A stretch of 64,000 bases of DNA from Toxonevra muliebris. Lineage: Eukaryota > Arthropoda > Insecta > Diptera > Pallopteridae. Below the pieces are notes generated by a model. The model worked only from the letters and a program-made list of their open reading frames with translations. It was not told the DNA's origin and did not search any database. Positions 36,691-49,106 of the stretch are shown here, one piece after another. The stretch covers positions 111,697,388-111,761,387 of the forward strand of contig OY829326.1 in NCBI GenBank assembly GCA_963691655.1, given 5' to 3'. Made by a program: the position numbers and the translations under genes. Position 1 is the stretch's first letter; every line of letters begins with the position of its first letter.

Positions 36691-37000
36691 TTGGGAGTAT
36701 GAATGTATAAACTCGTATTTTTTTCGTAATTTGGACATTTATTGTGAAAAAGTGATTATAAATTTATTCTTTAAAGTATTGTCCATCGTTAGCCTCAACC
36801 TTTTCCCATCTTTCTGTTAGCATACGGATTCCGCGTCGAAAGAACTCTTCATCTTTTGAGGCTATCCACGAATCGACCTATTTTTTGAGTTCTTCGAAAG
36901 AACGGAAGTGCTGTTCAGCCAGGCCATGTGTCATCGATCGGAACAAGTGGTAATCAGAAGGAGCAATGTCTGGAGAATACGGCGGGTGGGGTAGCGCTTG
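36691..37000 (-). mobile_element. mariner copy 3, 3' fragment only
   Basis: One TIR (TTGGGAGTATGAATG at 36691, preceded by TA) plus the last roughly 220 bp of the transposase (minus strand, back to the PPYSPD-coding region), then an abrupt break at about 37000. No second TIR is present nearby. Both earlier catalytic regions are absent. Confidence 0.85.
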
Positions 37001-37014
37001 GAAAGAATCATTTA

Positions 37015-37290
37015 TTATTCTTTTCCATAACAGTGCTTCAAAATCTCATATTGCAAACTACCGCTTAATGTGATACTAAAATTATTTGAATCGATCGTTA
37101 TGATATCACCTTTTCAACATGGCTTTCTTTAAGGCAGATCCACTGTAACCAATCTTTTGGAATTCTCAACTAATATAATTAATGAACTTTCCAACAACTT
37201 TCACACCGAAGTCATCTATACTGATTTTAGTAAAGCTTTCGACGTAGTAAATCACGATTTGCTGATCGATCAACTTGATATATTTTAAAG
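37015..37290 (+). pseudogene. LINE reverse-transcriptase fragment
   Basis: The plus-strand frame reads QHGF, a stop, GRSTVTNLLEFSTNIINEL, then EVIYTDFSKAFDVVNHDLL (37105-37285). This is the classic non-LTR RT segment around motif 2a and catalytic block A; the Asp of TDFSKAFD is retained. It begins directly against the truncated end of mariner copy 3 and ends in a stop at 37286-37288. Jockey/I-type; not assignable further. Confidence 0.75.
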
Positions 37291-39557
37291 GGGACTCCGA
37301 ATTAAAGGTTAGCAATTGGGGAATATTCAAAGTTTTCCTTGTACTGCAGCGAAATCTGTGGGCCGGCCAATGGTGTTCAAATTTTGCACACTAAAAACGT
37401 TTGGATCAGAAAGCTCATTTTTAGGCTCTATTTTGATCTAAAATATATTCCAAAGTGTAAGCAAGCATTACTACGTCCGCATCTGTATCTTTATCGTGAT
37501 TCAACAATATGTGAAGTCATTACAATAAAAAAACCGAAAGTAGATATTTAATAATGGTATGCAGAACTAGCCTATATAATAAAATTTAAGTTTCTCATTT
37601 GCAAAAATATTCATACAGAGTTCCAAAACAAAAAAACATTTACGGACGCATTTAATTGATAAATTTTTAGTTCCGTTTATTGCAAGGGTATGCAATATTT
37701 GAAATGAAAATCCGCAAAATAATCTAACATGATTCCTATGTAACAAAGTACGTTCAAGTGTAAGGGAGCAAGTGAAAAAAAAACGAGCCATATTTATTTT
37801 AGGTCACTTCAGTGTTGCAAATAAGTATCATTCGAGGAGGAATGCTAGCAATATACGTCTGACGATTGCATTTGAGTGTGTGTGTCTGCTCTTGCAGATA
37901 AGTATGGCAAAATGGGAATTTTTGGAATATTATCACATACAGAAAGGTCCTAGTATCGAATTTAATTTTAATGCATAATTATGTTTGAGAAAATATTTTA
38001 TTGGATAAACTTTTGCGAATATTTCTGTAATATATTTCAGCAATACAGATAACAATAGTAAACGTTAGAAAAGCGATATTAAAATCAAACAAAAAGCCTT
38101 ATGCAATTCAACAAAATTCACACTTTCACATTATATGCAAAACAAAACAAATTATGTCAAACATCGCATAACTAGACAATATATCATATAAATAAAGATA
38201 AACCCAACCTTAAGATATCTTTTTTTCCAGAAAACTGGACAGATTTTACTGTTAAGGGACTATAAAAATATTACTTTTAAGAATCCTGAGAGTATTACCT
38301 TCAATAAAATGACGCATAAATGTGGCTATTGTGAAGGTGGCCTGGTAATCCCAATTAGTAAAAGTTATAGTTAATGGGGATTACTTATACCGACTTTTAA
38401 TTTACGAATGTTACAATTAGTTCTGTGTCTTTTGCTAGTTCTCTGATTTTTTTTTTTTTTTTTTTTTTTGAGTATTTGTTTTAAAAGTAAATCAATTATT
38501 TCAGTGTTTGCATTCACATTCATTTTTCATATGCATTTACTTTTATAAATATTAATTCATACGCTAGTAAAGTTTTTGCATTCCTTTTACTTACCTTCTA
38601 ATAGCAAAAATTATATTTTCAGTCACGTAAATCTTTGAGGTTCAGCTGTCTGCTACAGGAGCATTTCTTAAGGATCAAAAGTTTATTTTGTATCCTGTTT
38701 TCTACGGATAATATGAATAGTTATGAATTTCTGTCACGATTTATTCTCATACTTTACCGTAAACTCATATTACACAAATATTTATACCATATTTAATTTA
38801 AGGAAATTTGTATCAAATTTCAAATTTAATGCAATAATTAAAGGACATTATCATTTTAGTGTTTAAATGGTGTTTTTAGATTTTACCTTTTAACTGAAAA
38901 TAATGCTAAACATTAAAATTTAAGCCTATACTACCAGAAGTGCGGAACGTAGGAAGAGGAGAATCATTTGCTTTGAAAGGAACTTCGAGACGTATAAAGA
39001 AAAATCGCTCAAAAAGCTATTCCAGAAATTTTAGTTTTCTTTCACAGAGTTTTGAAAATTAAGTAATACCAATATTTTCGCCGTGAAAAAAACATTTGAA
39101 TAACTTGAAAAACTTAAAGGAACCAAAATTGAGTCAATTAAATTTGACATTTTATTATAGTTTCCAACTTTACTACAGTAAGTAAATCTCAAGAAAAATG
39201 CAAATTTTAATAAATTCTTTTTTTATAAAATTATGGTTAATTTTGTAATTTAACAAAAATCATTTTCCACCTTATCTGGAAGTAATGTCAAAATTTATAT
39301 TAAAATTTAAACTCATGACTTTCAAGATTTAATACATTCTTTAAATAAGTATGTGCAAAAAAAGATTAACCCGGCCCGAGCCGACTAAAAGAATTTTTTT
39401 ACTAAATGTGGTACAAAAAAAAAAAAAAAAAACATTTAAAAAAATTTTTCGAAAGCATAAAAGAAATCCAAAGTATTTCTCAAGTTTAAAAAGTACAAAC
39501 ATACAGCTCTCAGAGCTACTTTTTTCTCTTTCATAAAAATATCTTCTCTCAGATATC
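37291..39557. other. AT-rich sequence without recognised genes
   Basis: Includes poly-T at 38446-38469 and poly-A at 39414-39431. No coding domain recognised. Confidence 0.5.
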
Positions 39558-41436
39558 TTAAGTGAGAAACAGAATGTGAAGCTGAAGCGTGAAGTAACAA
39601 TCTGTTTAAGGTAAAATGTATACATTTTCACTCAGCGACGCGTTTCAGACACACTTTGAAAGCATATTTTTTTTTATTTTGCACCCAGGAAACGCACCCA
39701 TTGTGTTTGATTACAATGAAAATATATAATCATGTTAGGCACCACGAAATAACTCCTAATCGAAAAAATGAAATAACTTCCAAAAATCTTCATATAAAAA
39801 AATTATTATATTTAATTTTTTTATTGGGAGTTACAGTGAAATAACTCCGAATCGGCAAAAATTTTAGGAGTTATTTCATTTTTCAATTAGGAGTTATTTC
39901 ATTTTATGTTTGGAGTTATTTCATAATGAGATGAAATAACTTCTAATGAAAAAATGAAATAACTCCTAATGAAAAGATGAAATAAGTCCTAATATTTAGA
40001 AGCTATTTCAATTTCGTAATATTGTTTTTGGAATACAATACACACTTTATACTTTGCTATTTCGGCATCCAAGTTTAATTTCTCGTACTAAAAATCTAAA
40101 TATCTCAAATTCAGATATCTCAAAACGGGGAACAGAAATTCGACCAAAGGAATTTCGATAAAAAAAAAGAGGAATTTCGGGCAAAATTTTTTAACAAGGA
40201 ATTTAAGCCAAAAAATCATTTGAAAATTCGACCAAATAATTTTTCTTATTTCGTCTTTAAAGCTTCATTTCATTTTCGGGGACCTTATTTCGTATTTTTA
40301 ATGTAATATTTTGAATTTTTACTTCATTTTTCTAAAAAAGAGAAATTATAAATTTTTTTGGGGCTTTAGTTAAATTTACATAAAATATAAACTAGACAAA
40401 TAAACGGTTATTACGCATTCTATCGTTTATAAACAATTAAAATTTTAATCAGAAGTTTGTTTCAAACATATGTAAGTTTTTGAGAGTTCAAAAGAATAAT
40501 GGTACAAAATTCGCGCGAATTTTTTACTATTATCCTTTTAAATTCTCAAAGCCGTATACAAAAAAAATAACTTAATACAATTTCTTGTTTTCAAAATTAA
40601 TATAATTTACCTTGATTGAAAAATTATTTTCTGTAACTTCCGTTGTAGTACCTCATATGGTTATTGTTCAAGTCATAAAATATTAAAAATTTGGCTCAAA
40701 TTCCTTTTCCTTAAAAAATAATAATAATTTAGTTTCAAATAGCAATTTGGGTCGAAAAACTTTTCGGTCGAACTTCCTTTTCTAAAGTGCATTTCAACGA
40801 AAATCAAAAAAGAATTCCACCCAAAATGTTTTGGCCCGAGTTCCTTGGGTGAATTTCAAAAAAAAAGAAGGAAATTGGGCCTAAAACTTATTTTGGCCTA
40901 ATTTTTTTTTTTTGGAATTCCTTTTTAATTATGGTCGAGTTTCACAGAGCCTAAATATTTTTTTTAGATTTATTCCATTCGTTTAGACGTTTAGGTGCCG
41001 TCACTGTAGAATGAATTTATTATAGAGGGTGGAACAATATCAAAATTAATAATATCCATGTTTAGCCTAAGTACCTAGTGGTGAGTCTTTGGAAAGTTTA
41101 CAGGATAAATTTCATTTATTTTTGCTCAAATTAGGAGTTATTTCATTTTTGAATTAGGAGTAAATTCATTTTTGTATCAGGAATTATTTCATTTCATTAT
41201 GAAATAACTCCTAATTGCAAAATAACCCCTCAAAATTAGGATTTATTTCATTTTTCTATTAGAAGTTATTTCGTTTTTTGTTAGGAGTTATTTCATTAGG
41301 ACTTATTTGACGTAAGGACTTATTTCATTTTTCAATTAGGAGTTATTTCATTTAGGAATTATTTCGTGGAGCCACATTTTACTTTTAACAGGTTGTTACT
41401 TCACGCTTCAGCTTCACATTCTGTTCCTCACTTTAA
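39558..41436. mobile_element. Foldback element with minisatellite arms
   Basis: Outer arms 39558-39604 and 41389-41436 are nearly perfect inverted repeats (left arm begins TTAAGTGAGAAACAG). Inside them, 39740-39990 carries repeats of GAAATAACTCCTAAT and its inverse, and 41130-41370 carries the reverse complement array (ATTAGGAGTTATTTC). Further in, a second motif family (GGAATTTCGACCAAA-like at 40100-40230; TTTGGGTCGAA-like at 40745-40910) also occurs in opposite orientations. Thus three nested inverted layers with tandem-repeat arms, the layout of foldback (FB-type) elements. No ORF is recognised. Confidence 0.75.
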
Positions 41437-41627
41437 TAAAAAATTACAGGATACACTCACCTAAAAACCAAGAAAATTCTCCCACGCTGGATCGAGAGGT
41501 TAGCTTTTTGAGAAGATAGGGTAGACACAAGATGTTGGCCTTTTCTTTTTTTTTGAAAAATGTACCCACCCTCCCCTTCTTGTCCCCCACCGTATTTTTA
41601 GTTTTATACAATTTTTACTAACTTTTG
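41437..41627. other. Spacer
   Basis: Nothing recognised. Confidence 0.4.
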
Positions 41628-41990
41628 CTCTGGAGCCCCCTTTGGAATATTTTTTGGATCAAAATATAGACCAAAAGTTGGCCCAAAGTGTGCTAAAAAA
41701 AATACCCAGTTGTTCAAAATTTCAACAAAATCACTTGATTCATAAATGGCACCAGTCCATGAAAAAATTCCACTTTTCACTTTTTTGTTGCGGAGACCTA
41801 TTTCGAATTTTTTTGAGATCTCAATAGAGGCCAAAAATGAGGTATCTGTCCAATAAAACCCTGCTTTGCAAAATTCCAGCACAATCGGCCAGTCCATAGA
41901 TGGCGCTTCTATACAAAGAAAAATTTAGATTTTCCTCAATTTTCCTAATATTTTCTCCGGAACTTCCTTTGGAATATTTTTTAAATATTC
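41628..41990 (+). repeat. Diverged ~160-bp tandem repeat, 2.2 units
   Basis: Units start near 41628, 41789 and 41954 at CTC/GTTGC/TTCTC followed by (C/T)GGAG/CGGA and a TTTGGAATATTTTTT-type block. Each full unit ends with CAAAATTTCAACA/CAAAATTCCAGCA...CATAAATGGC/CATAGATGGC. The third unit is cut off by the LINE fragment at 41995. Confidence 0.6.
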
Positions 41991-41994
41991 AATG

Positions 41995-42689
41995 ACATAC
42001 AAGATTGACAGCAGGCTTGATTGTGTTGGAAAGCACAAAAGCCTGCTGTTGGTATGGGTTCCTGGACACTCAGGAATTTCAGGAAATGAATCGGCTGACC
42101 TTCTGGCCAGAAAGGGTTTGGAACTGGTTTCCTGGGCCCAGAACCTGTACTCTCTTTGTCGTCTACAGCCATCAAGACCTCCATTAATGAGTAGGTCGAC
42201 TTGACCCACAATCGTAAATGGGAGGAACTGAGGAGCTTTAGACAGACAAATACCATGTTACCTGTTATCTCGAAACATCTAACAGACTTTCAGTTATCAC
42301 TCAACAGAAAGAGATGTAGGCAGCTGGTGGGATTATATACAGGCCACTTCTATAGGGCCAAACATTTGCAAATGATTGCCCTAGAAGCTAGTGCCTTCTG
42401 TGCTTCCTCTGTGGCTTGAAGGAAGAATGTGAAGAGACGGCAGACCACTTTCTTAGTGTCTGCTCCGCTTTCTGCCTGATCAGATTAAGCATATTTGGCA
42501 CTAGAGTGTTGGGAGACGAACATCTGAGCTCTTAAACACCGCAGGATCTGCTAAGATTTATTAATAAATCAGGTAGATTTAAAGAATAGCAAAAGGGAAC
42601 ACAGGATATAGTACAATGGACGTAAAACTTGTCTGAGTGCTGTATTCTTGAATACTTCTTTTGTCAGTTCCAACAAAAAAAAAAAAAAA
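41995..42689 (+). pseudogene. 5'-truncated LINE: RNase H and C-terminal motif, poly(A) tail
   Basis: The plus frame shows the RNase H end motif WVPGHSGISGNESADLLAR (about 42050-42110), with His and Asp of the active site present. A frameshifted stretch follows. The C-terminal cysteine motif C-x2-C...H-x4-C lies at about 42390-42470 (LCGLKEECEETADHFLSVC). A pure A15 tail is at 42675-42689. Truncated 5' end plus poly(A) are the marks of target-primed insertion of a jockey/I-type element. Frameshifts show it is dead. Confidence 0.8.
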
Positions 42690-44684
42690 TATTTGTAAAT
42701 ACATTCAAAGAAAAGTACTACAACCGTGACATAAATAATTATTACCAACTGAATTTATTGAAATTTAGTGTGCTAAGATTTTTTGGGCCGAGGAACTAAT
42801 TTTTGGCATTTGTTTCTACAAATTAAAAATTTTAAATGAAAGATTAAAAATCGGAGCTCACAAGAATTGTGTTCCGGATATAAAAACATTGTTGGATTGA
42901 GTATATTTCATGATTGAATGTAAATTTGGGTAAAAAACACTTACGAAGGAACAGTTGAATTATAAATACAGTTCTAGTCAAAGTAATAAGTTTTCGTTCC
43001 AAATTGAAGAAATAGTAAAAAATTAAATTTTTTTTTTTCCCCACCCCCCTTTGGAAATGCACACGGGTGGGAACCATTATTTTTTATTTTGTTAAGTACC
43101 CCTATATACTACTTATGATCGCTTAAGGGAAAAACAATTTTTAGTCAAATTGGTATCTAAACTTCTCATAAACTTTTAATTATTCAAGCTGGCGAACATT
43201 TACTGTGCATGCCTTGAATTATAGACATCTAAGTATATATTTATATACTCGTAATTCATATGTCTAATTATACATAAATTTTTGAGAAGAAAGTTAAGAA
43301 CTGCCTACCCAAAAAGAAACCCGTAATTTGTACCATAATTTATACAGTAATTAAAACAAACTCATTAATTTATCATGAAATTTATGTAAAATTTTCTATG
43401 TTCACACATTCATTAAAATGTAAACATGAGATATTTATGTATGTATTTTCTTGAATATATTTTGTAAAAGAAAAAAAACTCAGTCATACTTCGCATCAGT
43501 GGATTTCAAAAGCAACTTTCCATTGCGTTCACACACTAATACCTACACATACATACGTATAAGCGTATATGTGTTTATTTATGGGGATATGCGCTTTGTG
43601 CTGAAAAGGATAAAATATCAATTTATACGTTTCTCTTGCCACTGTTGTAAATATGTTTGTATGTATGTGTGAAAATCGCATCTGCGTGAAAAGGCAATCG
43701 AACTTTTAAGTGTTTTTTCTTTCTTTTGTGTTATTATTCTTATTATTATTATTTTTTTTTTTTTTGCTGTGTCACACGGAATTTATGAGCATTAAATACT
43801 TGAGTGGGAGGTTATCATTTCAATTGAAGGTCTTAGATTAAATTTATTTGTAGGAAATTTAATTGAAAATAGAATTTATATATGACTAACCGATTTGGCA
43901 TAAACAAGTACAAGTGCGTGCAAGGTTAAAGTTATTTCAGTAAAACCTTTTTGTATTTGTGACAACAAATTTTGTTTTGTATATACTTTTGACTTTCTTG
44001 TAAATAATCGCAATCATCATTTAAACATGACACATGACATCGATGATAAAAATTTTCACATTTTATGTTTATGAGGACAAAAAAAAACTGAGAAACCAAA
44101 ACAATATAATCTCCCACTCATGTTTGCCAATTTTGTGACAAAATTTATATTTTACTATAGCTGTATAAAGTAACATTTACATATAACCTTATAAACTAAA
44201 GCAGAGCATTGATGGGTAATTATGTAGGACGATTTTCATTTTTACTACAAACTAATAAATGCTACATATTGTAACAGAACAAAGTCTTTAAGTTTAAGGA
44301 TCCTAATTTAGACCCAGCCATTATCCCAACCTTGTTCACTGCGGGACGCAATCAAAGAAAGTACATAGATGCAAGGCAAAGGCAATCAGAGATAATCTCA
44401 GCTAATACTGTGTGACAAAATTCAACTTGTTATCTTTGATGTGGGTTTTGGTTACGGATTTTTCAGAGTACGAACTAAAACTTCATATCATATAAAATCA
44501 AAGCTGAAAAAAAAATGCATTCAATTTAATTGCAGTACCTTGAAGTCACAGTTAATAAACGACAATTCATGATTGTAGTTATTCAGTAACATAACAATTG
44601 ACTCCAGAATAAAATGTAGTCAGTCTCTTTAGGAGATTGCAATCTTTTTTTGAAGTCAAGAGAATGCAAATCTTATGACTTCAA
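42690..44684. other. AT-rich sequence without recognised genes
   Basis: No element ends or domains. The 44570-44680 part already holds isolated TGAAGTCA motifs of the following array. Confidence 0.45.
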
Positions 44685-45478
44685 AATCATGACTGCTTTG
44701 TGGTTACTTGAAGTCACTTGGAGATACTTGCAGTCACTTAAAGTCAATTGGAATTTGAAGTCAATTAGAGTCACTTGGAGTCAAATGGAGTCGCTTGAAG
44801 TTACATGGAGTCAATTGGAGTGTGATCGACTAAAGAAGATGTAATTTGAATTCTATTATATTTAATGAATAAGTTACTGTGGCATTATTTAAACAATTGG
44901 TTTTGATAAAATCTATCTATATTGGTTTTTGGTATTAACCAAAAATTGAGATATTTATTATATAATAAATAAATAATGAAATCTGATTTCACATTCCATT
45001 TGACTCCAGCTGACTGCATGTAACTACAAGAGACTCCAAGTGACTCCAATTGACTTCAAATATCAATTGACTTCAAGTAACTACAAAAGACCACAATTTA
45101 CTTCAAATTTCAATTAAGGGGCTGCATGCAGCTTCAAGTGTATTCAAGTGACTTCAATTGACTTCAAATCACAATTGACTCTATGCAGCTTCAACTGTAT
45201 TCAAGTGACTCCAAGTGACTTCAATTGACTCCAATCGACTTCAAATGATTTCAAATGACTCCAATTGACTACAAATCCCAATTGACTCCAAGTGCCTTCA
45301 AGTGGCTCCAATTGACTTCAAAAACCCCATTGACTCCAAAAGACTTCAAGTAACTCCAATTGATTTCAAATTCTAATTGACTGCAAGTGACTGCATGTGA
45401 ATTCAAGTGATTCCAAGAGACTTCAAATGACTCCAAGAGACTTCAAATGACTCCAAGTGACTTCAAGCAGTCATGATT
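44685..45478. repeat. Inverted 10-bp minisatellite (TGACTYCAAG)
   Basis: Bounded by AATCATGACTGCTT (44685-44698) and its exact inverse AAGCAGTCATGATT (45465-45478). From 44699 to 44830 the plus strand carries about a dozen AGTCACTTGG / AGTCAATTGG units. From about 45000 to 45464 it carries some 45 units of the complement, TGACTCCAAG / TGACTTCAAT. The spacer 44831-44999 is unrelated AT-rich sequence. Units are about 10 bp, close to one DNA helical turn. The arms are unequal (about 130 and 465 bp). Confidence 0.85.
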
Positions 45479-46501
45479 CTGAGAGGTTATTGAGAAAAGA
45501 TTCCAATGCCAAAAATATACTTTTCTAAATGAACAACCAATCGGTGACTTAAAAAAATACTTCTAACTGCATTTTTTTAATTTTGAAGTCAAATATGTTA
45601 TTCAATAACTGCAATCAAAAATTGTTATTCATTTGTGGCTTATACCCTCAATTGATTGCATTCTTTTACAGCTCTCCAAAACATGTGTCTCACAGTGTAA
45701 TTACATACAATCACAGAAAGTCATATACAGTCTGAGGTTGGCATATGTTCCAAAGAGAAAAAATTATGAAATAAAATAAAATAAATAAACTAAATTGCAG
45801 TGAGCATACCCTAAAAATTACTTTACTATAACAATGCGCTAAAAATTAAAGAATAGAATTCTAACAAAAAAAAAACACTCCCAAAAGCAGTTAGTGGAAT
45901 AAAAGGGGGAAAACAAAAAACAATAAACCAGCTAAAAGAAAAACTGGTTGCATCACGTAGTAGCTGTATGCAACAATGAGTTCATCTCCATTTGTTTATT
46001 TTTTCATTTAAATTTCCCTGTGGCAACTGGTTGCGTTGTGAATTTCATTTATTATTACATGAATTTCTTTTACAGTTTCGCTGCTTCAACCCCTATATTT
46101 GCATTCTTGTACCCTAACAAAACGACCGCTACACATTTTGTAGATTGCGTTAGAGGATATAGAAAAAATAGGAGAAATCGTTGCTGCTGATTTATAACTG
46201 TAAAACGCAAAACTGGAGGGTGGCACTTTGCCTCCAGGAGTTGAATTGGTAGCATTGGGTTGTAGGGTTTAATTTACTCAAGTAAATTGTTATTTTTTTC
46301 TCCATCGTTTGACAAAATATTTATGCTCGATAGATCACTCTCTTAAAAATTGCACTAATGCAATTAATTTTCAACAGCTTTTTAAACTAAACCAATGTGA
46401 ATAGGCATATATATTTTTTATTTAATTTTCTGTGTCTCAACGCATTTTAATTTATTTCAGCCATCACAAAATTTTGTTTCGCAATAAGTATTAATTAATT
46501 A
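45479..46501. other. AT-rich sequence; 3' flank of the complex I gene
   Basis: No coding feature supported. Possible minus-strand polyadenylation signals (TTTATT on the plus strand) occur at about 46451 and 46417, downstream of the gene's stop codon. Confidence 0.5.
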
Positions 46502-48037
46502 TTAAATAACAGCCGCCTTTGCTGCGGCTTTCTCCGCTGCCTTTATTTCAAACTCTTTCATTCTAGCTTCGACTACCGGTCTAAAATGTCGCATTAGACC
46601 CTGCACTGGCCAAACGGCGCCATCGGCTAATGCGCATATTGTACGTCCTTCGATTTGCTTCGTAATTTCTAACAGCATATCGATTTCGCGAGGCTTCCCA
46701 TTTCCTTCGACAAAACGCTGCATTATCTTATAAATCCAATGGAGACCCTCACGGCATGGTGTACACTGGCCACAGCTTTCATGCTTGTAAAATGACGATA
46801 AGCGTGCAATAGCCTTAATAATATCCGTTGACTTATCCATAACGATAATAGCTGCAGTTCCTAATGATGTCTGCGATGCCATAAGTCCATCAAAATCCAT
46901 TATAGTCTTATCGGCAACTACCTTTGGAATGCACGGGGTCGAAGAGCCTCCAGGAATGATGGCAAGCAAATTATCCCAACCACCACGCACGCCACCAGCA
47001 TGTCGTTCAATCAGTTCCTTGATAGGCATGGATAACTCCTCTTCGAAAGAACAAGGCTTGTTAACATGTCCCGAAACCGTAAAAAGTTTCGTCCCAGAAT
47101 TACGAGTGCGCCCAAAACTAGAATACCAAGCAGCACCGCGACGCATAATTGTCGATGCTACGGATATGGTTTCTACATTATTAATTGTCGTCGGACAACC
47201 GAAGAGCCCAATATCGGCTGGGAATGGTGGTTTGAGGCGTGGTTTTCCCGCTTTACCCTCAATAGATTCAATTAGTGCCGTCTCCTCACCGCAAACATAC
47301 GCACCGGCGCCACGTTGTATGAAGACATCAAAATCAATACCCGACCCGCATGCATTCTTACCAATTAGACCAGCCTGATAGGCCTCGGCAATGGCTATCT
47401 GTGTATTGCAAGCTTCATTATAAAACTCGCCACGTATATAAATGTATGCGGCCTTAGCGCCTATGGCAGTACCGGCAATTAAACAACCTTCAATCAGTTT
47501 ATGTGGATCATGACGTAAAATCTCACGATCTTTACAAGTGCCCGGCTCACCCTCGTCTGCATTGACTACTAAAAATCGGGGACGTCCATCGGAGGGTTTA
47601 GCTAAAAATGACCACTTCATGCCAGTGGGAAAGCCTGCGCCACCACGACCACGTAATCCAGATGCCTTCATTTCATTAATAATCCATGAGGAACCCTTTA
47701 GCAAAATGTTCTTGGTTTTATGCCATTCACCACGTTTCAAAGCTCCTTTCAAACGCCAATCGTGTCGTCCATAAAGATTCTGAAAGATTCGATCCGCATC
47801 TGCTAGTGGACCGAATGTTGTCTTGGTTTGTGGTATCGGGGTGCCGGGAGGAGGTGGTCCAGGTGGAGGTCCCGCCGCAGGTGGTTTCGGTGGAGGTGGT
47901 TTTGGTGGTGGCCCTGCTGGAGGAGGTCTTGGAGGTGGGGCAGTGCTTTGAAAATGATTTTGTATCAAGGAGGAAAGAGCACCGCTAAAAAATTTCGATA
48001 TTTGCAATGATTTGCTCCGTAGAATGGGTAGTGCCAT
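46502..48037 (-). CDS. NDUFV1: NADH dehydrogenase flavoprotein 1 (51-kDa) paralogue
   Basis: Encodes 511 residues in one uninterrupted exon. The family is the NADH-binding peripheral-arm subunit of mitochondrial complex I, which oxidises NADH through FMN and passes electrons to cluster N3. Visible: basic, Ser-rich presumptive mitochondrial targeting segment (1-30); an unusual proline/glycine-rich stretch (34-69); [13 protein letters not shown] (128-140 region); NADEGEPG (159-166) for [26 protein letters not shown] (243-261); SCGQCTPC with Cys 422, 425, 428 and Cys 468 in TICAL for the 4Fe-4S cluster; Ala/Lys-rich tail. The usual protein is about 465-475 residues; the excess is the Pro-rich insert and the tail. 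Lack of introns and the insert suggest a retrocopy-type paralogue. Flies are known to have testis-biased ND-51 paralogues, and this may be one. It is intact with no frame damage and GC-richer than its surroundings. Confidence 0.93.
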   Translation of the reverse strand: MALPILRSKSLQISKFFSGALSSLIQNHFQSTAPPPRPPPAGPPPKPPPPKPPAAGPPPGPPPPGTPIPQTKTTFGPLADADRIFQNLYGRHDWRLKGALKRGEWHKTKNILLKGSSWIINEMKASGLRGRGGAGFPTGMKWSFLAKPSDGRPRFLVVNADEGEPGTCKDREILRHDPHKLIEGCLIAGTAIGAKAAYIYIRGEFYNEACNTQIAIAEAYQAGLIGKNACGSGIDFDVFIQRGAGAYVCGEETALIESIEGKAGKPRLKPPFPADIGLFGCPTTINNVETISVASTIMRRGAAWYSSFGRTRNSGTKLFTVSGHVNKPCSFEEELSMPIKELIERHAGGVRGGWDNLLAIIPGGSSTPCIPKVVADKTIMDFDGLMASQTSLGTAAIIVMDKSTDIIKAIARLSSFYKHESCGQCTPCREGLHWIYKIMQRFVEGNGKPREIDMLLEITKQIEGRTICALADGAVWPVQGLMRHFRPVVEARMKEFEIKAAEKAAAKAAVI

Positions 48038-49106
48038 TTTTTCACACGAAGTTTCTCTTAGATGGAAGTAATTCTATTATTTTTATTAAAAAAAAAAAGT
48101 CTGAGGTAAATGTGACAAAAAAAATATTATAGATAATATACAGAAAGCAAAGTGTACTTAATACACTTTCACAGAAATGAAATACTGACGCATATTCTGA
48201 CTGAAGCAAAAAGTAAAGGCACATAATAAATACAAATTTTATGTAGAGTAAATAAAATAGGTGTGAGATCAGAAAAAGAAGAGAGGTCAGAGGGAGGTGG
48301 TGAGGGACTAATATTAAATACTTTTAATATTCTAACTAAACTAAATAAGTAGTTTCACTCACACCTTCTTCGACAAAATATTACTTAACTACAAATTTCT
48401 ATAAACAGAAGCGTGTGAGTGACCCAAAATATTGTTTTGCATTTCGTTGCTGACGTACAGTTTTGGTATTGGCACGAACTCCTCGAATTTGTAACCTCTA
48501 AATCAGATTTTCTGCATAGATTACGTAATTGTGAAATGTTTGTTTGTGTGGCTACAATTTATAGTTGAGGTTTGTTCTTGTTGTTCTTCATGCAGATAAA
48601 TTTCAACAATTTATGATAGCGAACAATTTTTATAATATTTTCTGCATCAAAATGAAACACAATTTGTATAAATTTTCAGCTGCTGTTGAATATTACTGAA
48701 CTAAATCCTTAGTGGTCTCATATCGATACCGCACAATATAAAATATCTCGTAGCAGTTGGCTTCGATTTTAGATTTTATTATTTTGTTTTTTAATACCTT
48801 TAAGATTCTCTCAGTAAATACATAAAATTTTTGTTTGCTGTCTGTAATGAAAAATTCTTACAATTGTTTTCAAGGAGCATAGATATTCTAAAGAAACAAT
48901 TATTTAAAAAAAGAAGTTATGAGCAAAAATCAAAATCAGCCCCACAACCGGAAATAATCTTTATTTTATTTATTTATTTAAGGAAAAAACATTAGTGCAA
49001 TAAGATACATATAAATCTTTTATAGCACAATCAAAAAAAGGGGCCATTGATTTAATAAATTTAAATATAAATAGCCAACATCATTAATAGAAATTAAGAA
49101 TTAATA
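48038..49106. other. 5' flank of the complex I paralogue; AT-rich
   Basis: Holds the gene's promoter by position, but no confident TATA/Inr pair is seen on the minus strand. Nothing else recognised. Confidence 0.45.

Noticed and set aside
44650..44844. ORF with repeated SLEVTWSQ-like residues
   Set aside because: Translation of the 10-bp minisatellite, not a gene.
46929..47378. 149-codon ORF on the plus strand
   Set aside because: Antisense shadow of the complex I gene; no independent domain.
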